The notes beneath the pieces were generated by a model. It saw only the letters and a list, made by a program, of their open reading frames with translations. It made no database searches and had not been told where the DNA came from. This document shows positions 43,378 through 54,676 of a DNA stretch of 64,000 bases, piece by piece. The stretch lies in the NCBI GenBank assembly GCA_050248795.1, contig JBFWRS010000004.1:71509-135508 (forward strand). The letters run 5' to 3'. The translations under genes and the position numbers were made by a program. Position 1 is the stretch's first letter, and every line of letters begins with the position of its first letter. This DNA is from CAZTDU01 sp050248795. GTDB taxonomy: Bacteria; Pseudomonadota; Gammaproteobacteria; Burkholderiales; SG8-39.

Positions 43378-45027
43378 TTACTTCTGCCACGCATCTCTGA
43401 GTGTGACAGTGCGGTTGAACTCACCGTTGTCGCTAGTGAAGTATCCGTGCCGCTCGAACTGGAACTGCTCACTGGCTTTGGCATCGCGCAATGCGGGCTC
43501 AAGCTGCGCGATGATGTCCTTGCGTGAATCCGGGTTCAGGTCTTCCAGCCCCTTTGGCGATTCGGACTTGAACAGGCGGTCGTAGAGCCGCACCGTCGCG
43601 GGGTGCGCGTGCTTCACGCTCACCCAGTGGATGTTGCCCTTCACCTTGTACGCATCCGCCCCCGGCGTGCCGGAGCGGGAGTCTTCGAACACCTTGCAGC
43701 GCACGCTGTCTGTGGCCTTGTCGTAGCCGATGCATTCGATCACGTAGGCGTAGCGCAGCCGGACCTTGTTTCCGGGAAACAAGCGGAAGTAGCCCTTGGG
43801 CGGGGTGTCCTGGTAGTCCTCGCGCTCGATCCACAGTTCGCGCGAAAAGGGCACCTGGCGCTTGCCCATGTCGGGCTTCTGCGGGTGGTTGGGGACGACG
43901 CAGAACTCTTCCTTGCCCTCCGGGTAGTTCTCGATCACAAGCTTCAGCGGGTCCAGCACCGCCATGCGGCGTGGCGCCACCTCGTTCAGGTGCTCGCGCA
44001 TGCAGTCCTCCAGCACGCTGAAGTCGATGGTCGAATTCGCCTTCGACACGCCGACCCGCTCGGCGAAGCGGCGGAAACCCTCGGGCGTGTAGCCGCGGCG
44101 GCGCGCGCCGGCCAGCGTCGGCATGCGCGGGTCGTCCCAGCCATCCACGTGGCCGCCTTCCACCAGCTCGATCAGCTTGCGTTTGGAGAGCATCACGTAA
44201 GTCAGGTTCAGGCGCGCGAACTCGATCTGCTGGGGTAGCGGCCGCTCGAAGAGGCCGCCCTCGGCGATCCGCGCCAGCACCCAGTCGTAGAACGGGCGCT
44301 GGTCCTCGAATTCCAGCGTGCAGATCGAGTGCGTCACCCGCTCGATCGCGTCCTCAACCGGGTGCGCGTAGGCGTACATCGGGTAGATGCACCACTTGTC
44401 GCCGGTACGGTGGTGCGTCGCGCGCTTGATGCGGTAGATCGCCGGGTCGCGCATGTTGATGTTGGGCGAGGCCATGTCGATCTTCGCGCGCAGCACCATC
44501 GCGCCGTCGGCGTGTTTGCCGTCCCGCATCTCGCGGAAGAGCCGCAGGTTTTCCTCCGGCGCGCGGTCGCGGAACGGCGAATTCCTGCCGGGTTCGGTCA
44601 GCGTGCCGCGGCTGGCGCGCATTTCTTCCGCGCTCTGGCTGTCCACGTAGGCGTTGCCGGACTCGATCAGGTACTCGGCCGCGTGGTACATGAAATCGAA
44701 ATAGTCGCTGGCGTAGAAGGGCTTCGCGCCGAAATCGAAGCCCAGCCACTTCACCGCGTCGATGATGGAATCGACGTACTCCTGCTCTTCCTTCTCCGGG
44801 TTGGTGTCATCGAACCTCAGGTTGCAACGACCGCCGTACTGCGCGGCGAGGCCGAAGTTCAGGCAGATCGACTTGGCATGGCCGAAGTGCAGGTAGCCAT
44901 TCGGTTCCGGCGGAAAGCGCGTGACGATGGCGGTATGCTTGCCGGAGGCGAGGTCCGCCTCGATGCGCTGGCGGATGAAGTTCGACGTGGAGGCGGCGGC
45001 CGGCGTCTTCGAAGCCGGGGCGCTCAT
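43378..45027 (-). CDS. glnS: Glutaminyl-tRNA synthetase
   Basis: 549-aa class I synthetase charging tRNA-Gln. The ATP motifs are PPEPNGYLHFGHAKS (HIGH-type) and VMSKRKL (KMSKS-type). Other family blocks are FDDTNPEKEEQEYVDSI, PTLAGARRRGYTPEGFR and the C-terminal anticodon domains (VRLRYAYVIECIGYDKATDSVRCKVFEDS). The ATG at 45027 gives the usual length; upstream in-frame sequence is not conserved. Direct GlnRS is typical of beta- and gammaproteobacteria. Confidence 0.97.
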   Translation of the reverse strand: MSAPASKTPAAASTSNFIRQRIEADLASGKHTAIVTRFPPEPNGYLHFGHAKSICLNFGLAAQYGGRCNLRFDDTNPEKEEQEYVDSIIDAVKWLGFDFGAKPFYASDYFDFMYHAAEYLIESGNAYVDSQSAEEMRASRGTLTEPGRNSPFRDRAPEENLRLFREMRDGKHADGAMVLRAKIDMASPNINMRDPAIYRIKRATHHRTGDKWCIYPMYAYAHPVEDAIERVTHSICTLEFEDQRPFYDWVLARIAEGGLFERPLPQQIEFARLNLTYVMLSKRKLIELVEGGHVDGWDDPRMPTLAGARRRGYTPEGFRRFAERVGVSKANSTIDFSVLEDCMREHLNEVAPRRMAVLDPLKLVIENYPEGKEEFCVVPNHPQKPDMGKRQVPFSRELWIEREDYQDTPPKGYFRLFPGNKVRLRYAYVIECIGYDKATDSVRCKVFEDSRSGTPGADAYKVKGNIHWVSVKHAHPATVRLYDRLFKSESPKGLEDLNPDSRKDIIAQLEPALRDAKASEQFQFERHGYFTSDNGEFNRTVTLRDAWQK

Positions 45028-45094
45028 GCCGGGAATGCAGGTAAATCGTTCATATGACGGGGATTTTACGCTACGTCCCCGCGAGGAGACCGCA

Positions 45095-45436
45095 GTGAAC
45101 AGGCTTTGCATCGCCGCCGTGCTGATGGTGCTGGTCGGTGCGACACACGCGCAGGCCGGCGGCACCGAGCGCGAGCAGCAGTATTCCGGCCAGCGCTACG
45201 GCAACCAGCCGTATCGCGACGATCGCGTGTACCGCGGCGGGCGTCAGCATCGCGACGAGCGCCTGAACCACGGTGATCGCGACTATCGCGAGCGCGACAG
45301 TCGAAACTATCGCGAGAACCGCTCGTACCGCAGCGAGCACTACCGGCGCGGCGAGGAGCGCCGACCCGATGCCCTCGGTGGCCCGGACGGCCGGCCGGCC
45401 GAGCCGTACCGCGGCCAGACGCCATACCGGCGCTAG
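45095..45436 (+). CDS. Secreted Arg/Tyr-rich repetitive protein
   Basis: A 113-aa protein, GTG start with SD GAGGAG. Signal peptide MNRLCIAAVLMVLVGATHAQA, then a low-complexity mature part rich in Arg, Tyr, Asp and Asn with loose RDxRxYRE repeats (QPYRDDRVYRGG, RDYRERDSRNYREN). It is probably intrinsically disordered and periplasmic. The family is not recognised. It is divergent from glnS. Confidence 0.7.
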   Translation: MNRLCIAAVLMVLVGATHAQAGGTEREQQYSGQRYGNQPYRDDRVYRGGRQHRDERLNHGDRDYRERDSRNYRENRSYRSEHYRRGEERRPDALGGPDGRPAEPYRGQTPYRR

Positions 45437-45447
45437 GACCCGAGCGC

Positions 45448-46104
45448 TTGCCTGCGTCATCGCTCGCCGCGCTGGTGGCGGCCAACCTGCTGCCGCTCGC
45501 CGGCGTTGCTTTCTGGGGCTGGCAGGTGGGCGACGTGGTGATGCTGTACTGGGCGGAGAACCTGGTAGTCGGCGCCTTCAACGTGCTGCGCATGGCGATC
45601 GCGAAGGGCGAGGGCGGCGAGCCGGTGCCCGGGCGCTACCAGTCCTCCAGGCTCGGCGAGCTGGGCGGGCGCGTGTTCATCATCGGCTTTTTCATCGTGC
45701 ACTACGGCATGTTCTGCTACGTGCACGGCTCCTTCCTCGCGCACCTGTTCCCGCCCACCGGAATCGCCCCCGACCAGGAGCCCTTCGTCGTGCTGCGCGC
45801 GATGATGCGGGACGGCTATGCGCTGGCGGCGCTGGCGGCGATTGTCGCCAGCCACGGCTTTTCCTTCGCCGCCAACTACCTCGGGCGGGGCGAGTACCGC
45901 GGCGCCGGCATCGATCGGCTCATGATGTCACCGTACAAGCGCATCGTATTTACCCACGTGTTCATCCTCGCCGGCGCGTTCCTGCTGCTGGCGATCGGCA
46001 GCCCGCTCGTGGCGATGCTGCTGTTCGTGGCGCTGAAGATCGGCTTCGACGCGCGTGCGCACGTGACCGAGCACCGTGCGCCGGCGTCGCCGGTTACCGC
46101 CTGA
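45448..46104 (+). CDS. DUF6498-type membrane protein
   Basis: A 218-aa protein with about six hydrophobic helices. The opening AANLLPLAGVAFWGWQVGDVVMLYWAENLVVGAFNVLRM and the FFIVHYGMFCYVHGSFL block are characteristic of this family of unknown function. The TTG start lies 11 nt after the preceding stop, so it may be co-expressed with the Arg/Tyr-rich protein. Confidence 0.75.
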   Translation: MPASSLAALVAANLLPLAGVAFWGWQVGDVVMLYWAENLVVGAFNVLRMAIAKGEGGEPVPGRYQSSRLGELGGRVFIIGFFIVHYGMFCYVHGSFLAHLFPPTGIAPDQEPFVVLRAMMRDGYALAALAAIVASHGFSFAANYLGRGEYRGAGIDRLMMSPYKRIVFTHVFILAGAFLLLAIGSPLVAMLLFVALKIGFDARAHVTEHRAPASPVTA

Positions 46105-46110
46105 CCCGGC

Positions 46111-47334
46111 TCAGCCCGGCCCGGCGACGATTCCGCGCGCGCGCAGCGCGGCGATCTGTTCGGCGCTGAGGCCGATCTCGCGCAGCACCGCGTCGGTGTC
46201 CTCGCCCAGCGCCGGCGCATTGCGATGCTGGCCGCCCGGCGTCAGCGACAGCTTCGGGATCACGCCCGGCACCGCGACTCGCGTGCCGTCGGCAAGCGCC
46301 ACTTCGGCGACCATGCCGCGCGCCCGGTAGTGCGGGTCGGCGGCGATGTCGGCCACGGTGTAGATCCGTCCTGCCGGCACCGAGGCCTTGTCCAGCACCG
46401 CGAGCACGTCGGCGACGCTGTGCTCTGCGGTCCAGGCGCCGATGGCGGCATCGATCTCGGCCACGCGCTTCACGCGCCCGGCGTTGTCGGCAAGCGCCGG
46501 GTCGGTGCCCAGGTCGTCGCGGCCGATCGCCGCCATCAGGCGCTTGTAGATGCTGTCGCCGTTGCCGGCGATGAGTGCGTAGCCGCCGTCCGCGCAGCGG
46601 TAGGCGTTGCTCGGCGCGATGCCGGGCAGCGCGCTGCCGGCGGCCTCGCGCACCACGCCGAACGCGTCGTACTCGGGCAGCAGGCTTTCCATGCAGTTGA
46701 ACACCGCCTCGTACAACGCCATGTCGATGACCTGGCCGCGGCCCGAGGCATGGCGGTGGTGCAGCGCCATCAGGATGCCGATCACGCCGTGCAGCGATGC
46801 GAGCGTGTCGCCGATGCTGACGCCCACGCGCACCGGCACCCGCCCCGGCTCGGCGGTCAGGTGGCGCAAGCCGCCCATGGCCTCGGCGACGACGCCGAAT
46901 CCGGGCCGGTCGCGATACGGCCCGGTCTGGCCGTAGCCGCTGATCCGCAGCATGATGAGGCGCGGGTTTGCCGCGAGCAGCGAGTCGGGTCCCAGCCCCC
47001 ATTTTTCCATCGCGCCGGGACGGAAGTTCTCGATCAGCACGTCGGCATCCAGCGCCAGGCGGCGCACGATGTCCTGCGCCTCGGGGCTCTTCAGGTCGAG
47101 CGCGATCGAGCGCTTGTTCCTCGACTGCACCTGCCACCATAGCGACGTGCCGTCCTTCAGCAGGCGCCATTTGCGCAAGGGATCGCCCGTGCCGGGCGGC
47201 TCGACCTTGACCACGTCGGCGCCGAAATCGGCGAGCGTCTTGGCGGCAAAGGGGCCGGCGATCAGCTGGCCCAGTTCCAGCACCTTCAGTCCCGCAAGGG
47301 GGCCGCGTGCCGTATTGGCGGAAGGGGCGTTCAT
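46111..47334 (-). CDS. CaiB/BaiF-family (class III) CoA-transferase
   Basis: A 407-aa cytoplasmic enzyme moving CoA between carboxylic acids through an aspartyl-CoA intermediate. Family blocks: GLKVLELGQLIAGPFAAKTLADFGADVVKVEPPGTGDPLR, LIENFRPGAMEKWGLG, ISGYGQTGPYRDRPGFGVVAEAMGGL, and the catalytic Asp in VGVSIGDTLASLHG. Substrates are unknown. The ATG at 47334 opens the conserved region. Confidence 0.9.
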   Translation of the reverse strand: MNAPSANTARGPLAGLKVLELGQLIAGPFAAKTLADFGADVVKVEPPGTGDPLRKWRLLKDGTSLWWQVQSRNKRSIALDLKSPEAQDIVRRLALDADVLIENFRPGAMEKWGLGPDSLLAANPRLIMLRISGYGQTGPYRDRPGFGVVAEAMGGLRHLTAEPGRVPVRVGVSIGDTLASLHGVIGILMALHHRHASGRGQVIDMALYEAVFNCMESLLPEYDAFGVVREAAGSALPGIAPSNAYRCADGGYALIAGNGDSIYKRLMAAIGRDDLGTDPALADNAGRVKRVAEIDAAIGAWTAEHSVADVLAVLDKASVPAGRIYTVADIAADPHYRARGMVAEVALADGTRVAVPGVIPKLSLTPGGQHRNAPALGEDTDAVLREIGLSAEQIAALRARGIVAGPG

Positions 47335-47395
47335 CGGCGCGTAGTTTGCAGCGCGCCGCGCGCAACGTCCAATGCCGTCTCGCTTCGCCATGCGC

Positions 47396-47401
47396 TAGCA
47401 T
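47396..47401 (+). promoter_or_regulatory. -10 element of the DUF2157 gene
   Basis: TAGCAT ends 7 nt before the ATG at 47409, implying a leaderless mRNA and supporting 47409 over the ATG at 47400. Confidence 0.45.
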
Positions 47402-47408
47402 GCCGACC

Positions 47409-48460
47409 ATGAATCGCACCGAGCTGGATGCCGCAGTCGCGCAGGGCATCATCACCGCGACGCAGGCCGAGCAGTTGGCAGACTTTTTCGCCACTTCTGC
47501 GACGCAGCCTGCGGCCACAGCGGCGGACGCGGCGCCGCGCTTCGGCTTCGTACACGTGCTGTACTACTTCGGCGGCATGATCGCCATCGGCGCGATGTCG
47601 CTGTTCATGACGCTGGCGTGGTCGGCGCTGGGCGGCTGGGGCGGCGTCGTCACCGCGGTGCTGTACGTGGTGCTGTTCCTCGCGCTGACGCACTGGCTGA
47701 TGCTGCGCAAGGGGCTGCAGGTTCCGGCCGGCATCACCGCGACGCTGGCGGTGGTGATGGTGCCGCTGGCGATCTTCAGCGCGCAGATGGCGCTCGGCTA
47801 CTGGGACGACACCAGGTCCTACCGCGACTACCACGTGTTCATCGACTGGCGCTGGATGCTGATGGAGCTCGGCACTCTGGCTGCCGGCGCGGCGCTGCTG
47901 TGGCGCTACCGCTTCCCGTTCATGATGATGCCGATCGCGGTGACGCTGTGGTACATGAGCATGGACCTGGTGCCCTTCCTCGCCGGCGGCGCGCACGACT
48001 GGGAACTGCGCAAGATGGTGTCGCTGGTGTTCGGCCTGGTCACGCTGCTGGTGGCGTTCTGGGTGGATCTGCGTTCGCGCTTCTCGCGCGACTACGCGTT
48101 CTGGCTCTACCTCATCGGCGTGCTGACCTTCTGGGGCGGGCTGTCGGCGATGCGCTCGGGCAGCGAGCTAGGCAAGGCGATGTACTGCGCCATCAACGTG
48201 GGCATGATCTTCACCGGCGCGGTGCTGGGACGGCGCGTGTTCGCGGTGTTCGGCGGCTTTGGCGTCGCCGGGTACCTGGGCTACCTGTCGTACCGCGTGT
48301 TCAAGGACAGCCTGCTGTTCCCGTTCGCACTGGTGGCGATCGGCCTTGCCATCATCTGGCTGGGCATCGTCTGGCAGCGGCGCGAGGCCGAGTGGTCCGC
48401 CCGGCTGCGCGCCATGCTGCCGCAGGACCTGCGCGAGCTGCTCGCCGCGCGCGCGGCTCG

Positions 48461-48464
<4 letters not shown>
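47409..48464 (+). CDS. DUF2157-type polytopic membrane protein
   Basis: A 351-aa protein. A short N-terminal soluble domain (MNRTELDAAVAQGIITATQAEQLADFF) precedes about eight to nine hydrophobic helices; this order marks DUF2157-like proteins. Function unknown. The C-terminal basic tail is cytoplasmic. It converges on aceE, whose stop overlaps its own by about 4 nt. Confidence 0.78.
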
Positions 48465-51118
<2,654 letters not shown>

Positions 51119-51211
51119 GCGATCCTCCTGGCTGCGTTTGCGCAACGATAGCGGACAAAGTCGTGCAACAGGGCGCAGAATAAATGCTTCTGATTGTTCT
51201 GGAGTACGACC

Positions 51212-52399
51212 TTGCACAGGCAGATTCTGGCGATGGCGGCGGCAGCACTGCCGGCCTTCGCGCAGGCACAGGCGGTGAAGCCGCCGATCGCGCAGTACTG
51301 GATGAGCATCGAGACCGCGGCGGGCATGAACATGCCCGGCATGAGCCCGGCGATGGCCGGCATGATGGGCGGCCAGGCCGCAGGCGGGCGCCGCATGCTG
51401 CTGCAACTGGGGTCGCAGCGCGCCGCCCCTGGAGAGCCGCGCGCCGCGCACGACATTCCGTCGGGCATGAACATGGGGCCGCAACTGCCGCTGGTGACGC
51501 CGCGGCGCGAGCCGACGGCGCGCGCCGAGCGTGGTGATCGCCCCGCCGGCATGGAAAAACCCAGGGGCCGCATGCTCGTCTACTGGGGTTGCGGCGAGAA
51601 CGTACGCGCGGGTCAGCCGGTGCTGATCGACTTCGCCAATCCCGGCGCTGCGGCCTCGGCGATGACGTCGCGCCGTATCGCCCAGCCGGCGGGACCGGCC
51701 TACGGGCGCAGCCGCACCTACGGCGACTGGCCGAACCAGGAGGACGCCAAGGCGGTGCCCGATAGCGCGTCGCTCGCGGGTGCGCATGCCGTCAAGGGCA
51801 ACTACTCGCCCGAGATCCGCGTCTCCCTGGACAGGGATTTTCTCGACCGCGTGTCGCTGTCGGCGGACGGCAACAGGATGCGCTGGAATGCGGTGGGCCG
51901 CGCGAGCGGCTACTTCGCCACGCTCTACGGCGCGCAGGGGCAGGACGAGATCGTGTTCTGGTCCTCGAGTGAAGTGCAGGAAATGGGCGGCGGCCTGATG
52001 GATTACCTGCCGCCCGCCGAGGCGGCGCGCCTGGTGCGCGAAAAGGTGCTGCTTCCGCCGGGGACTACGGAATGCACCGTGCCCGCGGAAGTGGTGAAGA
52101 AGGCGGGCACGCCGATGATCAACTTCATCGCTTATGGCGACGAGGCCAATTTCGCGCATCCGCCGCGTCCGCAGGACCCGAAGGCCGCCTGGGCGCCGGA
52201 ATGGGCGGTCAAGGTGCGCTTCAAGTCCACCGCATCGCTGCTGCTAGGCGAGGGCGCGGAGGGTGCGGGCGCACGCTCGTCCGCGCCGCGCCGGGAAGCC
52301 GACGAGCCAGCGCGGGACACGAGCGCACGCGAAAAGCCGGAAGCCCCCGATCCGCTCAAGGAGGGCGTCAACATCCTGCGCGGGATACTGGGGCGCTAG
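51212..52399 (+). CDS. Exported hypothetical protein
   Basis: A protein of about 395 aa with a signal peptide (MHRQILAMAAAALPAFAQAQA when the TTG at 51212 is the start, 7 nt after TGGAG). A Met/Gly-rich stretch follows (GMNMPGMSPAMAGMMGG), then a domain with MLVYWGCGENVRAGQPVLIDF and IRVSLDRDFLDRVSLSADGNRMRWNAVGRASGYFATLYG. I recognise no characterised family. Met-rich stretches can bind Cu(I), but that is only a possibility here. It is divergent from aceE. Confidence 0.72.
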   Translation: MHRQILAMAAAALPAFAQAQAVKPPIAQYWMSIETAAGMNMPGMSPAMAGMMGGQAAGGRRMLLQLGSQRAAPGEPRAAHDIPSGMNMGPQLPLVTPRREPTARAERGDRPAGMEKPRGRMLVYWGCGENVRAGQPVLIDFANPGAAASAMTSRRIAQPAGPAYGRSRTYGDWPNQEDAKAVPDSASLAGAHAVKGNYSPEIRVSLDRDFLDRVSLSADGNRMRWNAVGRASGYFATLYGAQGQDEIVFWSSSEVQEMGGGLMDYLPPAEAARLVREKVLLPPGTTECTVPAEVVKKAGTPMINFIAYGDEANFAHPPRPQDPKAAWAPEWAVKVRFKSTASLLLGEGAEGAGARSSAPRREADEPARDTSAREKPEAPDPLKEGVNILRGILGR

Positions 52400-52413
52400 C
52401 GCGAGACCGGCGC

Positions 52414-53217
52414 TCAGGTGAGGTCGAAGTGCCGCTCGGGTACGAAGGCGACTTCCTCCGAGAAGTGCAGGGCGCGGTTCGTACGCGGTACGTAGAACTC
52501 TTGATAATAGACATACTGGTCGTCCGCTGTGCGCGCGGTGGCTTGAACGAACAGGCCGGGCTTGCCGGGCTTGAGCTTGATCTCCCTGCCGATCTCCTTG
52601 GGAAACGTCTTGATCGTCACGTAGCTGCCCAGGCTACGCACGTGGATGTTGCAGTGCTTCGCGATCAACGCAACAAAGTTCGCGCCGCTCAGTTCGTGTA
52701 GAGGGCAGTATTGCAGGTAAGGCAGGACTTCAGGGTCGCAGTAGAAACGGCTCGCGACGAGGAAGTCGTTGTCAATGCTGATGCGCCGGTCGATCCGGAT
52801 GTAGCCTGACGTCGACTCGCCCAGGAAACGGCTCCAGACGCCGGTTTCCCTGACGGGGACGCGGGCGGTTGCATTTGAGTAAAGCGGAAGGAAATCCTGG
52901 CCCGAGTCATTGACGAACTTGCAGTGGCGCGAATGGTCGAGCCGTCTCGGCAGGTCGGCGACGAAGCTGCCGAGCCCCTGGCGCCGGATCAGGATGCGCT
53001 GATCGACGAGGCAGCGCATTGCCCGCTGAATGGTTCCGAGGCTGTATGGCGTGCGTGCGAGAAGCTCCTCCTCACTCAGGAATTTCGCGCCGGGCTTCCA
53101 CTGTCCGGCCTTGATCAGTTCGAGTAGGGCCTCGCGTAGCACCACGTACTTCGGTACACCGCTCTGCTGTGGGCGGCGCAGCAGTTGGTCGAGCGTCAGC
53201 TGGATTTTTTTAACCAT
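52414..53217 (-). CDS. GntR-family regulator with UTRA-like ligand domain
   Basis: A 267-aa transcription factor. The winged HTH (about 22-88) reads YVVLREALLELIKAGQWKPGAKFLSEEELLARTPYSLGTIQRAMRCLVDQRILIRRQGLGSFVA. The C-terminal ligand domain (about 100-267) has the SRFY and QEFYVPRTNRALHF segments of HutC/UTRA type. It is divergent from the Rieske oxygenase gene with a palindrome between them, so it probably represses that gene and itself until an aromatic ligand binds (inference). Confidence 0.87.
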   Translation of the reverse strand: MVKKIQLTLDQLLRRPQQSGVPKYVVLREALLELIKAGQWKPGAKFLSEEELLARTPYSLGTIQRAMRCLVDQRILIRRQGLGSFVADLPRRLDHSRHCKFVNDSGQDFLPLYSNATARVPVRETGVWSRFLGESTSGYIRIDRRISIDNDFLVASRFYCDPEVLPYLQYCPLHELSGANFVALIAKHCNIHVRSLGSYVTIKTFPKEIGREIKLKPGKPGLFVQATARTADDQYVYYQEFYVPRTNRALHFSEEVAFVPERHFDLT

Positions 53218-53223
53218 GGCTTA

Positions 53224-53253
53224 TTGACAACTACTCCTATATAGGACTAGGGT
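53224..53253. promoter_or_regulatory. GntR operator within the Rieske gene promoter
   Basis: TCCTATATAGGA (53235-53246) is a perfect 12-bp palindrome; with CTA/TAG flanks (53231-53233, 53248-53250) it forms a 20-bp site with one mismatched pair. A consensus -35 TTGACA lies at 53224-53229 and a weak -10 TAGGGT at 53248-53253, so the site fills the promoter spacer. It is the only palindrome in the 61-nt gap between the two genes. Confidence 0.7.
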
Positions 53254-53278
53254 ACCGAAAATTTCCCGGGAGGAGGGA

Positions 53279-54676
53279 ATGGCGATTCGTCCTTTGTCGT
53301 CGCACGCAGTTCTGCAGGCGAAGCCCTACAACGCCTATCATCTTAGAGAAGTTCCGGCTGAAGATGCGGATCTCACGCACACTGGCCCCGGTACGCCGAT
53401 GGGTGAGTACTTGCGGCTGTTCTGGCAGCCGGTGTGCCTGTCGGAGGAACTCACCGAGTTGCCGAAGGCGATCACCATCATGGGCGAGGCGCTGGTGGCG
53501 TTCCGCGACCGGGGCGGGCGAGTCGGAGTCCTGCAGCGCCACTGCCCGCACCGTGGCGCATCGCTCGAGTTCGGTATCGTGCAGGGATCCGGAATCCGCT
53601 GCAGTTACCACGGCTGGCTGTTCGACGTTGACGGACGGGTACTCGAGACACCGTGCGAGCCGCCGGGAAGTCCCCGCAAGGACACGGTGGTCCAGGGCGC
53701 GTATCCCGCGTTCGAGCGCGACGGGCTGGTGTTCGCCTACATGGGGCCGCCCGACCGCAAACCCCCATTCCCGGAGTACGACGCCTATACCCTGCCGGAG
53801 GGAACGCGGCTGGTGGCGTTCTCGAACATCTACCCCTGCAACTGGCTCCAGGTGTGCGAGAACATCATGGACCACATGCACACCGCCATGCTTCACAACA
53901 ACATGACGGTGGAGAGCGTCGATGCCGCAACGGCGGCCGGAACGTCGCTCGCCGGGTTCGGCGACCTGCCGACCATGCATTGGGAGTCGACGCGCAACGG
54001 CAACGGCATGGTGTTCGTCGCGGCACGGCGGCTGCCCGGGGACAAGGTATGGATACGAATCTCGGAGATGGTGCTGCCGAACTACGTGCAGATCGGTTCG
54101 CTTGCCCCCACCGCGTCCAGGTACCGGCATTCGACGACCTCGCTGACGCGCTGGCATGTTCCGGTGGACGACAGGAACATGATCATTTTCGGCTGGCGGC
54201 ATTTCAATGCGGAAATCGATCCGGAAAACCTCAGCCGGCCGCAGGACTGCGGCATCGACAAGATCGATTTTCTGGTCGGCCAGACCGGCAACCGCAGCTA
54301 CGAGGAAGGACAGCGGGCGCCCGGCGACTGGGAGGTCATCTGCAGCCAGCGGCCGATCGCCGTCCACGCGCTTGAGCATCCAGGCACGTCCGACGCCGGG
54401 GTGCTCCGTTACCGGCGGCTGTTGGGTGAGGCCATCGCAGGCAAGACCGGGCCGGACACCAGCTTCCATCCGGAGGTCGGCGAGACCATCCACCAGTATG
54501 CCCAGGACACGGTGCTGTGCATTCCGCAGAAGCCCGGCAGCGACGACAAGGCCCTGCTGCTGGAGCTCGACAGGCGCTTGCTAGCGATCATCCAGGAAGG
54601 CGACGCCGTTCCGCGGGCGGAGAGGGATCGGCATATCCGCCGCAGGCTCGATGAGCTCGAGCAGGAGATGCGCTAA
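53279..54676 (+). CDS. Rieske non-haem iron oxygenase, alpha subunit
   Basis: A 465-aa aromatic-ring oxygenase subunit. The Rieske [2Fe-2S] ligands are C89-x-H91 (HCPHRGA) and C108-x2-H111 (CSYHGW). The mononuclear iron site is D197-x2-H200-x4-H205 (IMDHMHTAMLH). It is of phthalate-dioxygenase/demethylase type judging by size and N-terminal Rieske position. A ferredoxin-reductase gene is not adjacent. SD GGGAGG lies before the ATG. Control by the divergent GntR protein is likely. Confidence 0.9.
   Translation: MAIRPLSSHAVLQAKPYNAYHLREVPAEDADLTHTGPGTPMGEYLRLFWQPVCLSEELTELPKAITIMGEALVAFRDRGGRVGVLQRHCPHRGASLEFGIVQGSGIRCSYHGWLFDVDGRVLETPCEPPGSPRKDTVVQGAYPAFERDGLVFAYMGPPDRKPPFPEYDAYTLPEGTRLVAFSNIYPCNWLQVCENIMDHMHTAMLHNNMTVESVDAATAAGTSLAGFGDLPTMHWESTRNGNGMVFVAARRLPGDKVWIRISEMVLPNYVQIGSLAPTASRYRHSTTSLTRWHVPVDDRNMIIFGWRHFNAEIDPENLSRPQDCGIDKIDFLVGQTGNRSYEEGQRAPGDWEVICSQRPIAVHALEHPGTSDAGVLRYRRLLGEAIAGKTGPDTSFHPEVGETIHQYAQDTVLCIPQKPGSDDKALLLELDRRLLAIIQEGDAVPRAERDRHIRRRLDELEQEMR

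Noticed and set aside
51119..52159. Extended N-terminus for AceE
   Set aside because: The frame runs antisense to the exported hypothetical gene; a strong SD precedes the ATG at 51118 and the length then matches AceE.
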